64,000 nt of DNA from Spirosoma sp. KUDC1026 (GTDB taxonomy: Bacteria > Bacteroidota > Bacteroidia > Cytophagales > Spirosomataceae), in assembly GCF_013375035.1 (NCBI RefSeq), contig NZ_CP056032.1, forward strand, positions 1,100,001 through 1,164,000. Reading direction: 5' to 3'. The notes under the pieces are model-generated. The model ran no database searches. It worked only from the letters and a program-made list of their open reading frames with translations, and was not told the origin of the DNA. Each line of letters opens with the position of its first letter. Position 1 is the stretch's first letter. Position numbers and translations under genes: made by a program. Below, one piece after another: positions 25,852 to 34,798 of this stretch.

Positions 25852-26454
25852 ATGAAACCTTTGCTCCTGCTCTTTGCCGAGCTATGCCTGGCTGCGCTCG
25901 GCACGCTCCGAATGAACCCACCTGCTGATTTGGCGAGCGTACCTAAAAAGGAAATTAAACACGAAGCCAAGCACATCAACTGGATCACGGTGGAGGAGGC
26001 CTACAAGCTGACCCAGAAAAAGCCTAAAAAATTCGTCATCGACGTGTATACCGACTGGTGTGGCTGGTGCAAAGTGATGGACCAGAAAACGTTTTCGAAG
26101 CCGGCCATCATTGACTACGTCAATGAGAATTTCTACGCCGTTCGCTTGAACGCCGAGCAGACGGCTCCTATTACGTTAGGTCAGCAAACGTTCAAGTACG
26201 TTGGTAGCGGTGGCCGGGGGGTACATGAATTGGCCGCGGCACTGATGAAAAACCAGATGAGCTACCCGACTACAGTGTTCATGGACGAGAAATTTCAGCT
26301 GATTCAGCCAATTCCCGGCTATATGGAACCCCGCACGTTCCACCAGATCATTACGTATTTTGGGAGCAACAACCACCAGAAGGAGCCGTTCGATCAGTTC
26401 AAAACAGGAACTTATGCGAAGGCCTACCAGACATCACTAACGGCTGAGAAGTAA
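25852..26454 (+). CDS. Exported thioredoxin-fold protein with CGWC site
   Basis: A 200-residue protein with an N-terminal hydrophobic segment (PLLLLFAELCLAALG) that looks like a signal peptide. The thioredoxin fold has active site YTDWCGWCKVM near residues 82-92 and the cis-Pro loop MSYPTTVF near residue 138, followed by IPGYMEPRTFHQII. CGWC with this spacing is found in thioredoxin_7/DUF255-like proteins. It probably acts on disulfides in the periplasm; substrate unknown. The ATG at 25852 is chosen over an upstream GTG at 25801-region start because it is followed directly by the signal-like segment. Confidence 0.82.
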   Translation: MKPLLLLFAELCLAALGTLRMNPPADLASVPKKEIKHEAKHINWITVEEAYKLTQKKPKKFVIDVYTDWCGWCKVMDQKTFSKPAIIDYVNENFYAVRLNAEQTAPITLGQQTFKYVGSGGRGVHELAAALMKNQMSYPTTVFMDEKFQLIQPIPGYMEPRTFHQIITYFGSNNHQKEPFDQFKTGTYAKAYQTSLTAEK

Positions 26455-26538
26455 GCTAACTTTTGGAATAAACAGGAACATCATTTGGGACTTATCCCGT
26501 ATTTTTGTTATCCTTTTTTATTCCTATTATCTGATTAC

Positions 26539-28611
26539 ATGAATCAACGCTTAATAATTGTTACGGCAATGACGTTTGCCGTAGGTCTGGCTACTGCCGG
26601 GCCTGACAAACCTGCCCATCCAGCGTCCGACCGTCCAACTCCGGCGGTTAAAGCCCTGGCTCCGCGTAAATTTATTGATCCCCAGAACATGGACATGTCC
26701 GTGAAACCGGGTGACAATTTTTATCAATACGCCAACGGGAACTGGCTGAAAAAGAATGCGATTCCTGCTTCGAAAACCTCCTGGGGAAGCTTTAACGAGC
26801 TGCGCGACAAGAGCCTTGATGCGATGAAGGCGCTGCTCGAAGATGCAACTAAAACAACGACAAAAGGGCGGCTGTATCAGATGGTAGGCGATTTCTACGC
26901 CAGCGGTATGGACAGCGTAACGCTCGAAAAACGGGGTTTTGACCCGATCAAACCCGAACTGGCCCGCATCGAAAAAGTCAGTAACAAAACAGCTTTCCTG
27001 GACGAACTGGCCCACCAGCGGACACAGGGAAATGGAATGCTGTTCAGCTTCTACGTAGGACAGGACCGGAAAAACGTCAATAAGTATCTGCCGCAGTTTG
27101 GTCAGGGTGGTACGTCGCTTCCCGACCGGGACTATTACCTGAAAAATGATCCTCGGAGTCAGAAAGTCCGTGACGCGTATCGGGATAATCTGACTAAAAT
27201 GTTTACGCTGATTGGTGAGGAACCAACGCAGGCGTCGCAGGATGCGGACGTTGTACTACGGCTCGAAACGGCACTGGCTAAAGCACAGATGGCCCGGGTC
27301 GAAATGCGCGATCCGTACAAAACGTACAACAAACTGACCGTTGCTCAATTCACTGAGAAGACGCCAACCATCAACTGGGCCGATCAACTGGTGAAATACG
27401 GAGTGAAGAATCAGGATACCGTGCTGGTGCAAAGCCCAACCTTTTACGTGGCTGTCGATAGTCTGGTTGCCGCTACGCCTATAGAAGACCTGCGCACCTA
27501 CATGCGCTGGAACATTGTAAAAGGGGCCGCACCATACCTGAGCGATGCATTTGTGAAACAGAACTTCGCGTTCTCTCGCGTGTTGAGTGGTCAGAAAGAA
27601 CAAACCCCCCGCTGGCAGCGCGTCAGTGGCCTGATTGACGGAACGCTTGGCGATCTGCTGGGTCAACTGTACGTACAGCGCTATTTCAGACCAGAAGCCA
27701 AGCAGCGGATGCTGACGCTGGTTGATAATCTGGAAGCTTCGTACAAAGAGCATATTAAAAACCTGGACTGGATGAGCGACGACACCAAAAAACGGGCGCT
27801 TAACAAGCTGACATCGTTCAAACGGAAGATCGGTTATCCAGACAAGTGGAAAGCGTACGAAGGCGTGAGCATCAACCGGAACGATTACTACGGCAATGTA
27901 AAGTCGGTCAGCAAGTGGTCGTATAATTACATGATCAACCGCCTGGGCAAACCCGTCGACAAAACGGAATGGGGTATGACCCCACCAACGGTTAATGCCT
28001 ATTACAGCCCGGTTAATAATGAGATTGCATTCCCCGCGGCTATTCTGCAATTTCCGTTCTTCGATTTTGAAGCCGACGATGCGATTAACTACGGTGGTAT
28101 TGGCGCGGTAATTGGTCACGAAATGACCCACGGATTCGACGATTCGGGTCGTCAGTACGATGCCGATGGTACGTTGCGTGATTGGTGGTCTAAAGCTGAT
28201 GCTGATAACTTTAAAAAGCGGGCCGATCAGGTCAAAGAGCAGTTCTTTGGCTTCAAAGTGCTTGATTCGATTAAGGTAAACGGTCAGCTGACCCTTGGCG
28301 AAAACCTGGCCGATCTGGGTGGTCTTGCTATTGCCTACGATGCTTTCAAAAAAACGGCACAGGGTAAATCGAAAACCAAAATTGACGGTTTCACCCCCGA
28401 CCAGCGGTTCTTCCTGTCGTGGGCGCAGGTATGGCGTATCAACGTGCTGCCCGAAACCCAGGCTCAACTGATTTTAACCGATCCGCACGCGCCGGGTATG
28501 TATCGGTGTAACGGACCGGTAGCTAATATCGACGCCTGGTATCAGGCATTTAATATCCAGCCGGGCGACAAAATGTATAAGCCAAAGGACGAACGTATCA
28601 GAGTCTGGTAA
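26539..28611 (+). CDS. M13 family metallopeptidase (neprilysin/PepO-like)
   Basis: Zinc endopeptidase of 690 residues with a signal peptide (residues 1-20), so it acts in the periplasm or outside. Domain order is M13 N-terminal (IDPQNMDMSVKPGDNFYQYANGNW near residue 40 opens it) and catalytic C-terminal. The catalytic site is HEMTH at His527-His531, with the third zinc ligand Glu588 in GENLADLGG. The substrate segment NAYYSPVNNEIAFPAAILQ lies near residue 493, and the C-terminus keeps the CNGPVANIDAWYQAF pattern. Length is normal. The ATG at 26539 is chosen because the signal peptide starts there. Followed by a terminator; a single-gene unit. Confidence 0.95.
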   Translation: MNQRLIIVTAMTFAVGLATAGPDKPAHPASDRPTPAVKALAPRKFIDPQNMDMSVKPGDNFYQYANGNWLKKNAIPASKTSWGSFNELRDKSLDAMKALLEDATKTTTKGRLYQMVGDFYASGMDSVTLEKRGFDPIKPELARIEKVSNKTAFLDELAHQRTQGNGMLFSFYVGQDRKNVNKYLPQFGQGGTSLPDRDYYLKNDPRSQKVRDAYRDNLTKMFTLIGEEPTQASQDADVVLRLETALAKAQMARVEMRDPYKTYNKLTVAQFTEKTPTINWADQLVKYGVKNQDTVLVQSPTFYVAVDSLVAATPIEDLRTYMRWNIVKGAAPYLSDAFVKQNFAFSRVLSGQKEQTPRWQRVSGLIDGTLGDLLGQLYVQRYFRPEAKQRMLTLVDNLEASYKEHIKNLDWMSDDTKKRALNKLTSFKRKIGYPDKWKAYEGVSINRNDYYGNVKSVSKWSYNYMINRLGKPVDKTEWGMTPPTVNAYYSPVNNEIAFPAAILQFPFFDFEADDAINYGGIGAVIGHEMTHGFDDSGRQYDADGTLRDWWSKADADNFKKRADQVKEQFFGFKVLDSIKVNGQLTLGENLADLGGLAIAYDAFKKTAQGKSKTKIDGFTPDQRFFLSWAQVWRINVLPETQAQLILTDPHAPGMYRCNGPVANIDAWYQAFNIQPGDKMYKPKDERIRVW

Positions 28612-28627
28612 GCCAGCCTGAACAAAA

Positions 28628-28662
28628 CAAAAGGCGCGTTCCAGGATAGAACGCGCCTTTTG
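28628..28662 (+). terminator. Terminator after the M13 peptidase gene
   Basis: A perfect 14-bp stem CAAAAGGCGCGTTC/GAACGCGCCTTTTG (28628-28641 with 28649-28662) followed by TTTTTATT. Confidence 0.9.
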
Positions 28663-28747
28663 TTTTTATTGAATTCAGGAGATCAGTTATGAGAAATGCC
28701 TTGTTTTCTTCTTTGACGCTGTAGCAAAACATCTTTATGATTCTTCT

Positions 28748-29269
28748 ATGCGGATACCTTATCTAATAGCTGCCCTACTGTTTCTGAATCTGGCCTGCCA
28801 AACGAAACCTAAAAAAGAGGAAGCGGACACAGCCGCAACCGCACAGGTAGATAGCGCGAGTGCATTGGCTAACCGCCCTACCCCCGAATCGCCCCGTTCG
28901 GCTGCTGACCGGTTAGTTCGGGCTCTCTACTTCGAGCACAACAAGGAAGACAATCCCTTTCGGGAAAAAGACCGGTCCCTAATTGATGAATATTTCTCCC
29001 AGCCAACCGCCGATCTGATTTGGAAAAACGGTGACAAGCTGAAACCGGCGAAAAAGAATCCGTTATTCAATGCGCCTGATGCAGCGGTCAAAAAAATGTG
29101 GGTAGAGCCCGCAGCCGTGGGGGGAAGTCGCGCTATTGTTTACGTAACGTTTAAAAATGGGGGTAAACCAGAGGAGATTAAGGTTGATTTACAGCAGCAG
29201 AAAGGACGCTGGTATATCACAGATATGCTTTACCCAAATGGCAAACAGCTAACACAGATGATTCAATAG
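28748..29269 (+). CDS. Small lipoprotein, DUF3828-like
   Basis: A 173-residue protein with a lipoprotein signal: hydrophobic core LIAALLFLNL and lipobox LACQ (Cys17). Residues 20-60 are Lys/Glu/Ala-rich and flexible. The rest, with LVRALYFEHN, FSQPTADLIW and RAIVYVTFKNGGKPEEIKVDL then KGRWYITDMLY, resembles the DUF3828 / Tsi-like fold of small envelope proteins. Function is unknown and the neighbours (M13 peptidase behind a terminator, tRNAs ahead) give no clue. Confidence 0.7.
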   Translation: MRIPYLIAALLFLNLACQTKPKKEEADTAATAQVDSASALANRPTPESPRSAADRLVRALYFEHNKEDNPFREKDRSLIDEYFSQPTADLIWKNGDKLKPAKKNPLFNAPDAAVKKMWVEPAAVGGSRAIVYVTFKNGGKPEEIKVDLQQQKGRWYITDMLYPNGKQLTQMIQ

Positions 29270-29336
29270 CAATAGTGCCTGATACAGCGTAAAGGGGCAC
29301 TTTCAGAAAAACCCCGAATTATTTTTGGAGAACCTG

Positions 29337-29366
29337 TTGACAACAATCTAAAATCGTGTAATTTTG
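29337..29366 (+). promoter_or_regulatory. Promoter of the tRNA-tuf block
   Basis: TTG at 29337-29339, a 19-bp gap, and TAATTTTG at 29359-29366 match the Bacteroidota promoter form, about 50 bp upstream of tRNA-Tyr. Confidence 0.65.
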
Positions 29367-29417
29367 CAACTCCAAACCCGGAAGGGGAGCGGAAAAAGTT
29401 CTTTAACAGTTTATTTT

Positions 29418-29503
29418 GGGGAGTTTCCAGAGTGGCCAAATGGATCAGACTGTAAATCTGCTGGCGTACGCCTTCGGAGGTTCGAATCCTCCACTCCCCA
29501 CCA
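29418..29503 (+). tRNA. tRNA-Tyr (anticodon GTA)
   Basis: Acceptor arms GGGGAGT/ACTCCCC close the cloverleaf. The anticodon loop in GACTGTAAATC gives GTA, there is a long variable arm as in tRNA-Tyr, and the T loop is GGTTCGAATCC. The CCA end is encoded. First of three clustered tRNAs. Confidence 0.96.
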
Positions 29504-29607
29504 CGAAAAGTTATAAAGTTCTATAGTTTGTTAGCTGCTGTGAAGTTTAGGCGTAAACGCATTGACTAAGCAGCTATTTAACTTGCAGAATTATATAACT
29601 TTTTTTT
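29504..29607. repeat. Self-complementary tRNA spacer (Tyr-Gly)
   Basis: Outer arms AAAAGTTATAAAGTTCT and AGAATTATATAACTTTT are imperfect complements; inner arms TTAGCTGCT and AGCAGCTATT also pair. May form a processing stem between the tRNAs. Confidence 0.45.
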
Positions 29608-29683
29608 GCGGAAGTAGCTCAATTGGTAGAGCGATAGCCTTCCAAGCTATAGGTTGCGGGTTCGAGACCCGTCTTCCGCTCCA
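29608..29683 (+). tRNA. tRNA-Gly (anticodon TCC)
   Basis: Acceptor arms GCGGAAG/CTTCCGC; anticodon loop CTTCCAA gives TCC; T arm GCGGGTTCGAGACCCGT. CCA is encoded. Confidence 0.95.
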
Positions 29684-29791
29684 AAAGTGAGTTTCAAGGT
29701 TGTAGAGTTTTATAGTTGTAAGGTTTTTATGAGTGCGGCAGCCGACTTTACAACCCTATAACTTTACATAACTTTACAATTTTTTTTACAA
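29684..29791. repeat. Self-complementary tRNA spacer (Gly-Thr)
   Basis: The left part (GGTTGTAGAGTTTTATAGTTG) and right part (CAACCCTATAACTTTACATA) are imperfect complements made of GTTGTA/TTATAG units, like the Tyr-Gly spacer. No gene is seen. Confidence 0.45.
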
Positions 29792-29863
<72 letters not shown>

Positions 29864-29864
29864 C

Positions 29865-29889
29865 AAGACTTCTTCGTGAAGTCTTTTTG
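29865..29889 (+). terminator. Hairpin directly after tRNA-Thr
   Basis: AAGACTTC/GAAGTCTT (29865-29872 with 29878-29885), loop TTCGT, followed by TTTG. It could end the tRNA transcript or attenuate reading into tuf. Confidence 0.7.
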
Positions 29890-29904
29890 AGTTTTATGAG
29901 TTGC

Positions 29905-29953
29905 TAAGCCAAAAGGCATCAAACCTCGTAGGGGATGATCTCAAAATGGCTTA
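29905..29953 (+). promoter_or_regulatory. Structured leader upstream of tuf
   Basis: Three nested stems: TAAGCCA/TGGCTTA (29905-29911 with 29947-29953), CATC/GATG, and CCT/AGG at the tip. The sequence lies 59 bp before the tuf ATG. No T-run follows, so it is not a terminator; an RNA control or processing element is possible. Confidence 0.35.
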
Positions 29954-30011
29954 ACTGACGTTCAGCGAGTTCATCTAAAACAAAAACAGTTCACAATAGC
30001 GTTTTAAAAAC

Positions 30012-31199
30012 ATGGCAAAAGAGAATTTTGACCGCTCGAAACCGCACGTAAACATCGGTACGATTGGTCACGTTGACCACGGTAAAACGACGCTGACGGC
30101 TGCCATTACGAAAGTGCTGGCCGAAAAGGGTCTGGCCGCAATTCGGGACTTCTCCTCGATTGACAACGCTCCTGAAGAAAAAGAGCGTGGTATCACCATC
30201 AATACATCGCACGTTGAGTATGCGACAGCTAACCGTCACTACGCTCACGTTGACTGCCCAGGCCACGCTGACTATGTGAAAAACATGGTAACGGGTGCTG
30301 CGCAAATGGACGGTGCTATCCTTGTAGTTGCTGCTACGGATGGCCCAATGCCACAAACTCGTGAGCACATCCTGCTGGCTCGCCAGGTGGGTGTACCTCA
30401 GCTGGTCGTGTTCATGAACAAAGTGGACATGGTCGATGATCCAGAGCTGCTCGAACTTGTTGAGATGGAAATCCGCGAGTTGCTGAGCTTCTATAACTTT
30501 GACGGTGATAACATTCCTGTTATTCAAGGTTCGGCCCTGGGTGGTCTGAACGGCGATGCTCAGTGGGTTAAAACCATTGAAGACCTGATGGACAACGTTG
30601 ATAGCTTCATCCCACTGCCTCCACGTCAGACGGATCTTCCGTTCCTGATGCCGGTAGAGGACGTATTCTCGATCACGGGTCGTGGTACGGTTGCAACGGG
30701 TCGTATCGAACGGGGTGTTATCAACTCGGGTGAGCCAGTTGAGATCCTGGGTATGGGCGCTGAAAACCTGAAATCAGTTGTAACGGGTGTTGAGATGTTC
30801 CGGAAAATTCTGGACCGTGGTGAAGCCGGTGACAACGTAGGTCTGCTGCTCCGTGGTATTGAGAAAACCGATATCCGTCGTGGTATGGTTATCTGCAAAC
30901 CAGGTTCGGTAACCCCACATATGAAGTTTAAAGCTGAGGTTTACGTGTTGTCGAAAGAAGAAGGTGGTCGTCATACCCCGTTCTTCAACAAGTACCGTCC
31001 TCAGTTCTACTTCCGTACCACTGACGTAACGGGCGAAATTACGCTTCCAGCTAACGTTGAGATGGTAATGCCAGGTGATAACATCACCATCGAAGTAAAT
31101 CTGATCAACAAGATCGCTATGGAAAAAGGTCTTCGTTTCGCTATCCGCGAAGGTGGCCGTACCGTAGGTGCTGGTCAGGTAACGGAGATTCTTGACTAG
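30012..31199 (+). CDS. tuf: Elongation factor Tu
   Basis: GTPase that brings aminoacyl-tRNA to the ribosome. The 395-residue protein has [10 protein letters not shown] at residues 19-28 (G1), DCPGHADY (G3), [10 protein letters not shown] (G4) and the SAL motif ([10 protein letters not shown]). The effector loop region is [13 protein letters not shown]. Domains II and III follow to the end ([16 protein letters not shown]). Codon use is strongly biased (GGT, CGT, GTA) compared with nearby non-ribosomal genes, as expected for high expression. It lies between the tRNA-Tyr/Gly/Thr cluster and tRNA-Trp-secE-nusG, a classic order. Confidence 0.99.
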   Translation: MAKENFDRSKPHVNIGTIGHVDHGKTTLTAAITKVLAEKGLAAIRDFSSIDNAPEEKERGITINTSHVEYATANRHYAHVDCPGHADYVKNMVTGAAQMDGAILVVAATDGPMPQTREHILLARQVGVPQLVVFMNKVDMVDDPELLELVEMEIRELLSFYNFDGDNIPVIQGSALGGLNGDAQWVKTIEDLMDNVDSFIPLPPRQTDLPFLMPVEDVFSITGRGTVATGRIERGVINSGEPVEILGMGAENLKSVVTGVEMFRKILDRGEAGDNVGLLLRGIEKTDIRRGMVICKPGSVTPHMKFKAEVYVLSKEEGGRHTPFFNKYRPQFYFRTTDVTGEITLPANVEMVMPGDNITIEVNLINKIAMEKGLRFAIREGGRTVGAGQVTEILD

Positions 31200-31211
31200 T
31201 AAATAATTGAA

Positions 31212-31249
31212 AACAAGTGCATTTCATACGAGATGCACTTGTTTTTTTT
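31212..31249 (+). terminator. Terminator after tuf
   Basis: AACAAGTGCAT/ATGCACTTGTT (31212-31222 with 31233-31243) followed by a run of eight T. Confidence 0.9.
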
Positions 31250-31330
31250 GATATTATTTCAGAATTTTGCAGTCCGTTACGGAAGCACACCGTAATGGAT
31301 TTTTTTAGATATACTGGTTCAGTAATCTAT

Positions 31331-31404
31331 ACGGGTGTAGTTCAAGGGTAGAATAGCGGTCTCCAAAACCGTTGATGGGAGTTCGAATCTCTCCACCCGT
31401 GCCA
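31331..31404 (+). tRNA. tRNA-Trp (anticodon CCA)
   Basis: Acceptor arms ACGGGTG/CACCCGT; anticodon loop CTCCAAA gives CCA; T arm GGGAGTTCGAATCTCTCC. The 3' CCA is encoded. It lies 14 bp upstream of secE, so the two are probably in one transcript that is cut by tRNA processing. Confidence 0.96.
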
Positions 31405-31418
31405 ATCCTTTACATACA

Positions 31419-31610
31419 ATGGATAAGTTTATCTCGTTTCTGAAGCACTCTTGGGAGGAAGTTCAGCATAACGTGACTTGGCCAAAATTCAGCGATCTGC
31501 AGTCCAGTTCAACGCTGGTGCTCGTAGCTTCGCTCATTTTTGCGCTACTGGTCGGTGTTATCGATTTAGTGTTTGAGAACGCTTTGAATGTGTTCTACAC
31601 GTCGTTCTAA
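31419..31610 (+). CDS. secE: Preprotein translocase subunit SecE
   Basis: Small essential membrane subunit of SecYEG. The 63-residue protein is of the single-helix type: amphipathic N-terminal helix with the conserved HNVTWPKFSDLQSSS region (the usual VxWPxxxE/Q pattern), then one membrane helix TLVLVASLIFALLVGVIDLVF. Position between tRNA-Trp and nusG is conserved in bacteria. Confidence 0.96.
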   Translation: MDKFISFLKHSWEEVQHNVTWPKFSDLQSSSTLVLVASLIFALLVGVIDLVFENALNVFYTSF

Positions 31611-31675
31611 GCACGGCTTATCTGAGTAACTACAGTATTGTAGTTGAAGCAGATAGACTACCAAAACTAGAAAGC

Positions 31676-32236
31676 ATGAGCGGCATACAGTGGTACGTCA
31701 TTCGGGCAGTTTCCGGACAGGAAAAGAAAATTAAATCTTACCTGGATAACGAAATTGTTCGTCAGAATCTGGACGAAGTTATTCCGCAGGTATTAATACC
31801 TGCAGAAAAGGTGTACGAAATGCGTAACGGTAAGAAGCGCGTTCGGGAAAAATCATTTTTTCCGGGGTACATCCTGATTTCGGCAGATTTGGGAAATAAC
31901 CGGGCGCTCGATATGATTTTGAATATGCCGGGTGTTCTTGGTTTCCTCGGGAACTCGCAGGTAGGAACAACTTCCAAAATTCCGGTTCCTCTTCGGCAGG
32001 CTGAAGTTAACCGAATTTTGGGTAAAGTGGATGAAGAAGCGCAGGAAGTAGCTGCTCCAACAGTTGCCTACGTAAAAGGTGAGTCGATTAAAGTAGTCGA
32101 TGGCCCATTCAGCGGATTCATTGGTACAGTAGAAGAAGTTTTCGACGACCGGAAGAAGCTGAACGTTGTCGTTAAAATATTTGGCCGGAGTACTCCGGTA
32201 GAACTCAGTTACGCACAAGTAGAGAAGGAAGTCTAG
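31676..32236 (+). CDS. nusG: Transcription termination/antitermination factor NusG
   Basis: RNA-polymerase elongation factor that links transcription to Rho or to the ribosome. The 186-residue protein starts with the NGN domain (WYVIRAVSGQEKKIKSYLDNEI; FFPGYILISADL) and ends with the KOW domain (KVVDGPFSGFIGTVEEVFDDRKKLNVVVKIFGRSTPVELSYAQVE). Length is typical for Bacteroidota. It sits between secE and rplK, the usual order. Confidence 0.98.
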   Translation: MSGIQWYVIRAVSGQEKKIKSYLDNEIVRQNLDEVIPQVLIPAEKVYEMRNGKKRVREKSFFPGYILISADLGNNRALDMILNMPGVLGFLGNSQVGTTSKIPVPLRQAEVNRILGKVDEEAQEVAAPTVAYVKGESIKVVDGPFSGFIGTVEEVFDDRKKLNVVVKIFGRSTPVELSYAQVEKEV

Positions 32237-32267
32237 TTGATTCAACTGGATTTCCGAGACGCGGCAT

Positions 32268-32386
32268 CTTTTGCTTCCCTCTGAAGATGACCCGTCAGCA
32301 AAAGTTGATTTGATGCGAGAGTAGTGCGGGCTGGTTATGTGACTAACTAGCTAGAAACTCAAGCACCAGCGGGGCCGCCCGTGCGG
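32268..32386 (+). promoter_or_regulatory. Putative structured leader of rplK-rplA
   Basis: The 170-bp nusG-rplK gap holds three stems: CTTTTGCT/AGCAAAAG (32268-32275 with 32297-32304), GCTGGT/ACCAGC (32330-32335 with 32365-32370), and CCGC/GCGG (32375-32378 with 32383-32386). None has a T-run. A leader bound by ribosomal protein L1 would be expected here in many bacteria, but I cannot match a known L1 target. Confidence 0.35.
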
Positions 32387-32406
32387 TCGTAACTAATATT
32401 ACCACA

Positions 32407-32850
32407 ATGGCAAAAGAAGTAGGTGGCTATGTAAAGCTGCAAGTCAAAGGTGGACAGGCTAATCCGTCTCCGCCAATTGGTCCTGCGCTGGGTTCCAAGG
32501 GTTTGAATATCATGGAATTCTGCAAGCAGTTCAATGGACGGACGCAGGATAAGGTTGGTACGGTGTTGCCAGTTTTGATTACGTATTACAAGGATAAGTC
32601 CTTCGATTTCGTCATTAAGACTCCTCCTGCACCAATCCTTCTGTTGGAAGCGGCTAAACTGAAAGGTGGTTCTGCTCAGCCGAACCGCAATAAAGTTGGG
32701 TCGGTTACGTGGGACCAGATCCGGACGATTGCTGAGACCAAAATGCCTGATTTAAATGCATTTACGGTTGAATCAGCAATGCGTCAGGTTGCAGGTACTG
32801 CTCGCAGCATGGGGATTACGGTGACGGGTGCATCACCCTTCGAAAACTAA
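32407..32850 (+). CDS. rplK: 50S ribosomal protein L11
   Basis: Ribosomal stalk-base protein that binds the GTPase-associated centre of 23S rRNA. The 147-residue protein has [37 protein letters not shown] at the N-terminus and the RNA-binding C-terminal domain with [42 protein letters not shown]. Length is normal. First gene of the L11 operon, followed by rplA after 25 bp. Confidence 0.98.
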   Translation: MAKEVGGYVKLQVKGGQANPSPPIGPALGSKGLNIMEFCKQFNGRTQDKVGTVLPVLITYYKDKSFDFVIKTPPAPILLLEAAKLKGGSAQPNRNKVGSVTWDQIRTIAETKMPDLNAFTVESAMRQVAGTARSMGITVTGASPFEN

Positions 32851-32875
32851 TAGACTTGCCTAGGCAAATACACAA

Positions 32876-33574
32876 ATGGCTAAGTTAACGAAAAAACAAA
32901 AAGAAGCATTAACGAAGTACGATGCTACGAAAGAATACTCGCTGGAACAAGCAGCAGACATTCTGAAGCAGATCTCGTACACCAAGTTTGATGCTTCGGT
33001 GGATATTGACGTCCGGTTAGGCGTTGACCCGCGTAAAGCCGACCAAATGGTTCGTGGCGTTGCTACGTTGCCACATGGTACGGGTAAAACGGTTCGCGTT
33101 CTGGTGCTTTGTACGCCGGATAAAGAGAACGAAGCGAAAGAAGCAGGTGCTGACTTTGTGGGGCTGGACGATTACATTCAGAAGATTGAACAAGGCTGGA
33201 CGGACATTGATGTAATCATCACGATGCCGAACGTAATGGCTAAGGTTGGTCGTCTGGGTAAAGTGTTGGGTCCTCGTGGGCTGATGCCAAACCCCAAATC
33301 GGGTACGGTTACGCCTGACGTAGCAAAAGCTGTTCGTGAGGTGAAGGCTGGTAAAATCGACTTCAAAGTTGATAAAACCGGCATCATTCACACCAGTATT
33401 GGTAAAGTATCGTTCACGCCAGAAAAACTGGCTGAGAACGCACAGGAAGTAATCGCTACGCTGATGCGCCTAAAGCCTTCATCGGCTAAAGGCACGTACG
33501 TAAAAACGATTAACCTGTCGAGCACGATGAGTCCGGGAGTAACGATTGATAAAGGCACAGTAGCCGGTATTTAA
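32876..33574 (+). CDS. rplA: 50S ribosomal protein L1
   Basis: L1-stalk protein of the large subunit, which moves E-site tRNA and in many bacteria represses its own operon. The 232-residue protein has the family segments [37 protein letters not shown] and [29 protein letters not shown] (the L1 signature). Length is normal. It ends 3 bp before rplJ. Confidence 0.98.
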   Translation: MAKLTKKQKEALTKYDATKEYSLEQAADILKQISYTKFDASVDIDVRLGVDPRKADQMVRGVATLPHGTGKTVRVLVLCTPDKENEAKEAGADFVGLDDYIQKIEQGWTDIDVIITMPNVMAKVGRLGKVLGPRGLMPNPKSGTVTPDVAKAVREVKAGKIDFKVDKTGIIHTSIGKVSFTPEKLAENAQEVIATLMRLKPSSAKGTYVKTINLSSTMSPGVTIDKGTVAGI

Positions 33575-33577
33575 GCC

Positions 33578-34111
33578 ATGAAGCGCGAGGACAAAGGAGC
33601 AATTATTGCGGAACTGACTGAAAAGTTTCAGTCGATTCCCTTCTTCTACATCACGGAAGCCAATGGCATGACGGTTGCTGAAACCAACAATCTACGTCGG
33701 ATGGCTTTTGAGCGGGGCATCGAGTACAAAGTGGTGAAGAACACCTTCATCAAAAAAGCACTCGAAACCCTTGATACGGATTATACGCCGTTCAACGATA
33801 CGGTGCTACATGGTCAATCTGCGGTGATGTTTCACCCAGAAAATGGCAAAGCGCCGGCTCAATTGATTAAAGAGTTTCGTAAAACCAGTGATAAACTGCA
33901 ATTAAAAGGAGCTTCAATTGACTACAGTATCTTTATCGGTGCTGATCAACTTGAAACCCTGATTGCCCTGAAAAGCAAACAAGAGCTTATCGGCGAAATC
34001 ATCGGTCTCTTACAATCACCTGCCAAAAACGTTATCTCTGGTCTGCAGAGTGGTGGTAACAAACTGGCGGGTATTCTTAAAACGCTGTCGGAGCGCGAAG
34101 AACAAGCTTAA
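33578..34111 (+). CDS. rplJ: 50S ribosomal protein L10
   Basis: Stalk protein that anchors L7/L12 dimers. The 177-residue protein has the N-terminal RNA-binding domain (KGAIIAELTEKFQSIPFFYITEANGMTVAETNNLR, VVKNTFIKKAL) and the C-terminal helix that binds L12. Only 3 bp separate it from rplA, so there is no room for a separate L10 leader before it; regulation would have to act from elsewhere. Confidence 0.98.
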   Translation: MKREDKGAIIAELTEKFQSIPFFYITEANGMTVAETNNLRRMAFERGIEYKVVKNTFIKKALETLDTDYTPFNDTVLHGQSAVMFHPENGKAPAQLIKEFRKTSDKLQLKGASIDYSIFIGADQLETLIALKSKQELIGEIIGLLQSPAKNVISGLQSGGNKLAGILKTLSEREEQA

Positions 34112-34165
34112 TTTTCCGGCAATCATTTTTTTTACATCGTATCACAATCAAATTAAAATACTAAA

Positions 34166-34549
34166 ATGGCAGATTTGAAAGCGTTCGCAGAGCAGCTTGT
34201 AAGCCTGACAGTTAAAGAAGTTAACGAACTGGCTGCTATCCTGAAGGATGAGTATGGTATTGAGCCGGCGGCTGCCGCTCCGGTAATGGTAGCTGGTGCT
34301 GCTGGTGGTGGTGATGCTGCTCCTGCTGCTGCTGAGAAAACGTCGTTTGACGTGATCCTGAAAGCTCCTGGCGCTGGTAAACTGGCCGTTGTGAAACTGG
34401 TTAAAGACCTGACGGGTCTGGGTCTGAAAGAAGCCAAAGAACTGGTTGACGGTGCTCCAAAACCAGTGAAAGAAGGCGTTGCTAAAGACGAAGCTGAAGC
34501 ACTGCGGAAACAACTTGAAGAAGCTGGCGCTGAAGTAGAAGTTAAGTAA
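34166..34549 (+). CDS. rplL: 50S ribosomal protein L7/L12
   Basis: Multicopy stalk protein that recruits translation GTPases. The 127-residue protein has the N-terminal dimer domain, an Ala/Gly/Pro-rich hinge around residues 36-58 and the globular domain beginning [37 protein letters not shown]. Length is normal. It is followed by a strong hairpin before rpoB. Confidence 0.98.
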   Translation: MADLKAFAEQLVSLTVKEVNELAAILKDEYGIEPAAAAPVMVAGAAGGGDAAPAAAEKTSFDVILKAPGAGKLAVVKLVKDLTGLGLKEAKELVDGAPKPVKEGVAKDEAEALRKQLEEAGAEVEVK

Positions 34550-34571
34550 GCAGCCGCTTTATTGGAATATT

Positions 34572-34630
34572 GCTCCAAACAGGGGAGGCCAGACCAACGT
34601 CTGGTCTTTTCCTGTTTGGAGACTTTTTTG
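34572..34630 (+). terminator. Terminator-like attenuator between rplL and rpoB
   Basis: Outer stem CTCCAAACAGG/CCTGTTTGGAG (34573-34583 with 34611-34621) and inner stem CCAGAC/GTCTGG, followed by ACTTTTTTG. Partial reading through it would set the ribosomal-protein to RNA-polymerase ratio, as in the E. coli rplL-rpoB gap. The rest of the gap to 34798 holds no gene I can support. Confidence 0.75.
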
Positions 34631-34798
34631 TCTACGCCCTTGCAAAAGACAAACTTATTCGTATTGCCTTACGTTGTCTATTCACGCCCCCTGGGTTGGG
34701 TCACAGCCTGGGCCTGGATGACCGCTAGTTCAAGTTGCATTGAAAAGGGCCTAATGCACTTATAGAGAATCGGTTACGCAACTAAACAGAGTACAATC

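Noticed and set aside
27256..28467. 403-residue frame on the minus strand
   Set aside because: Antisense to the M13 peptidase; composition follows the codon pattern of the real gene and no motif is seen.
34562..34765. 67-residue frame between rplL and rpoB
   Set aside because: It is mostly the attenuator hairpin region and has no protein pattern.
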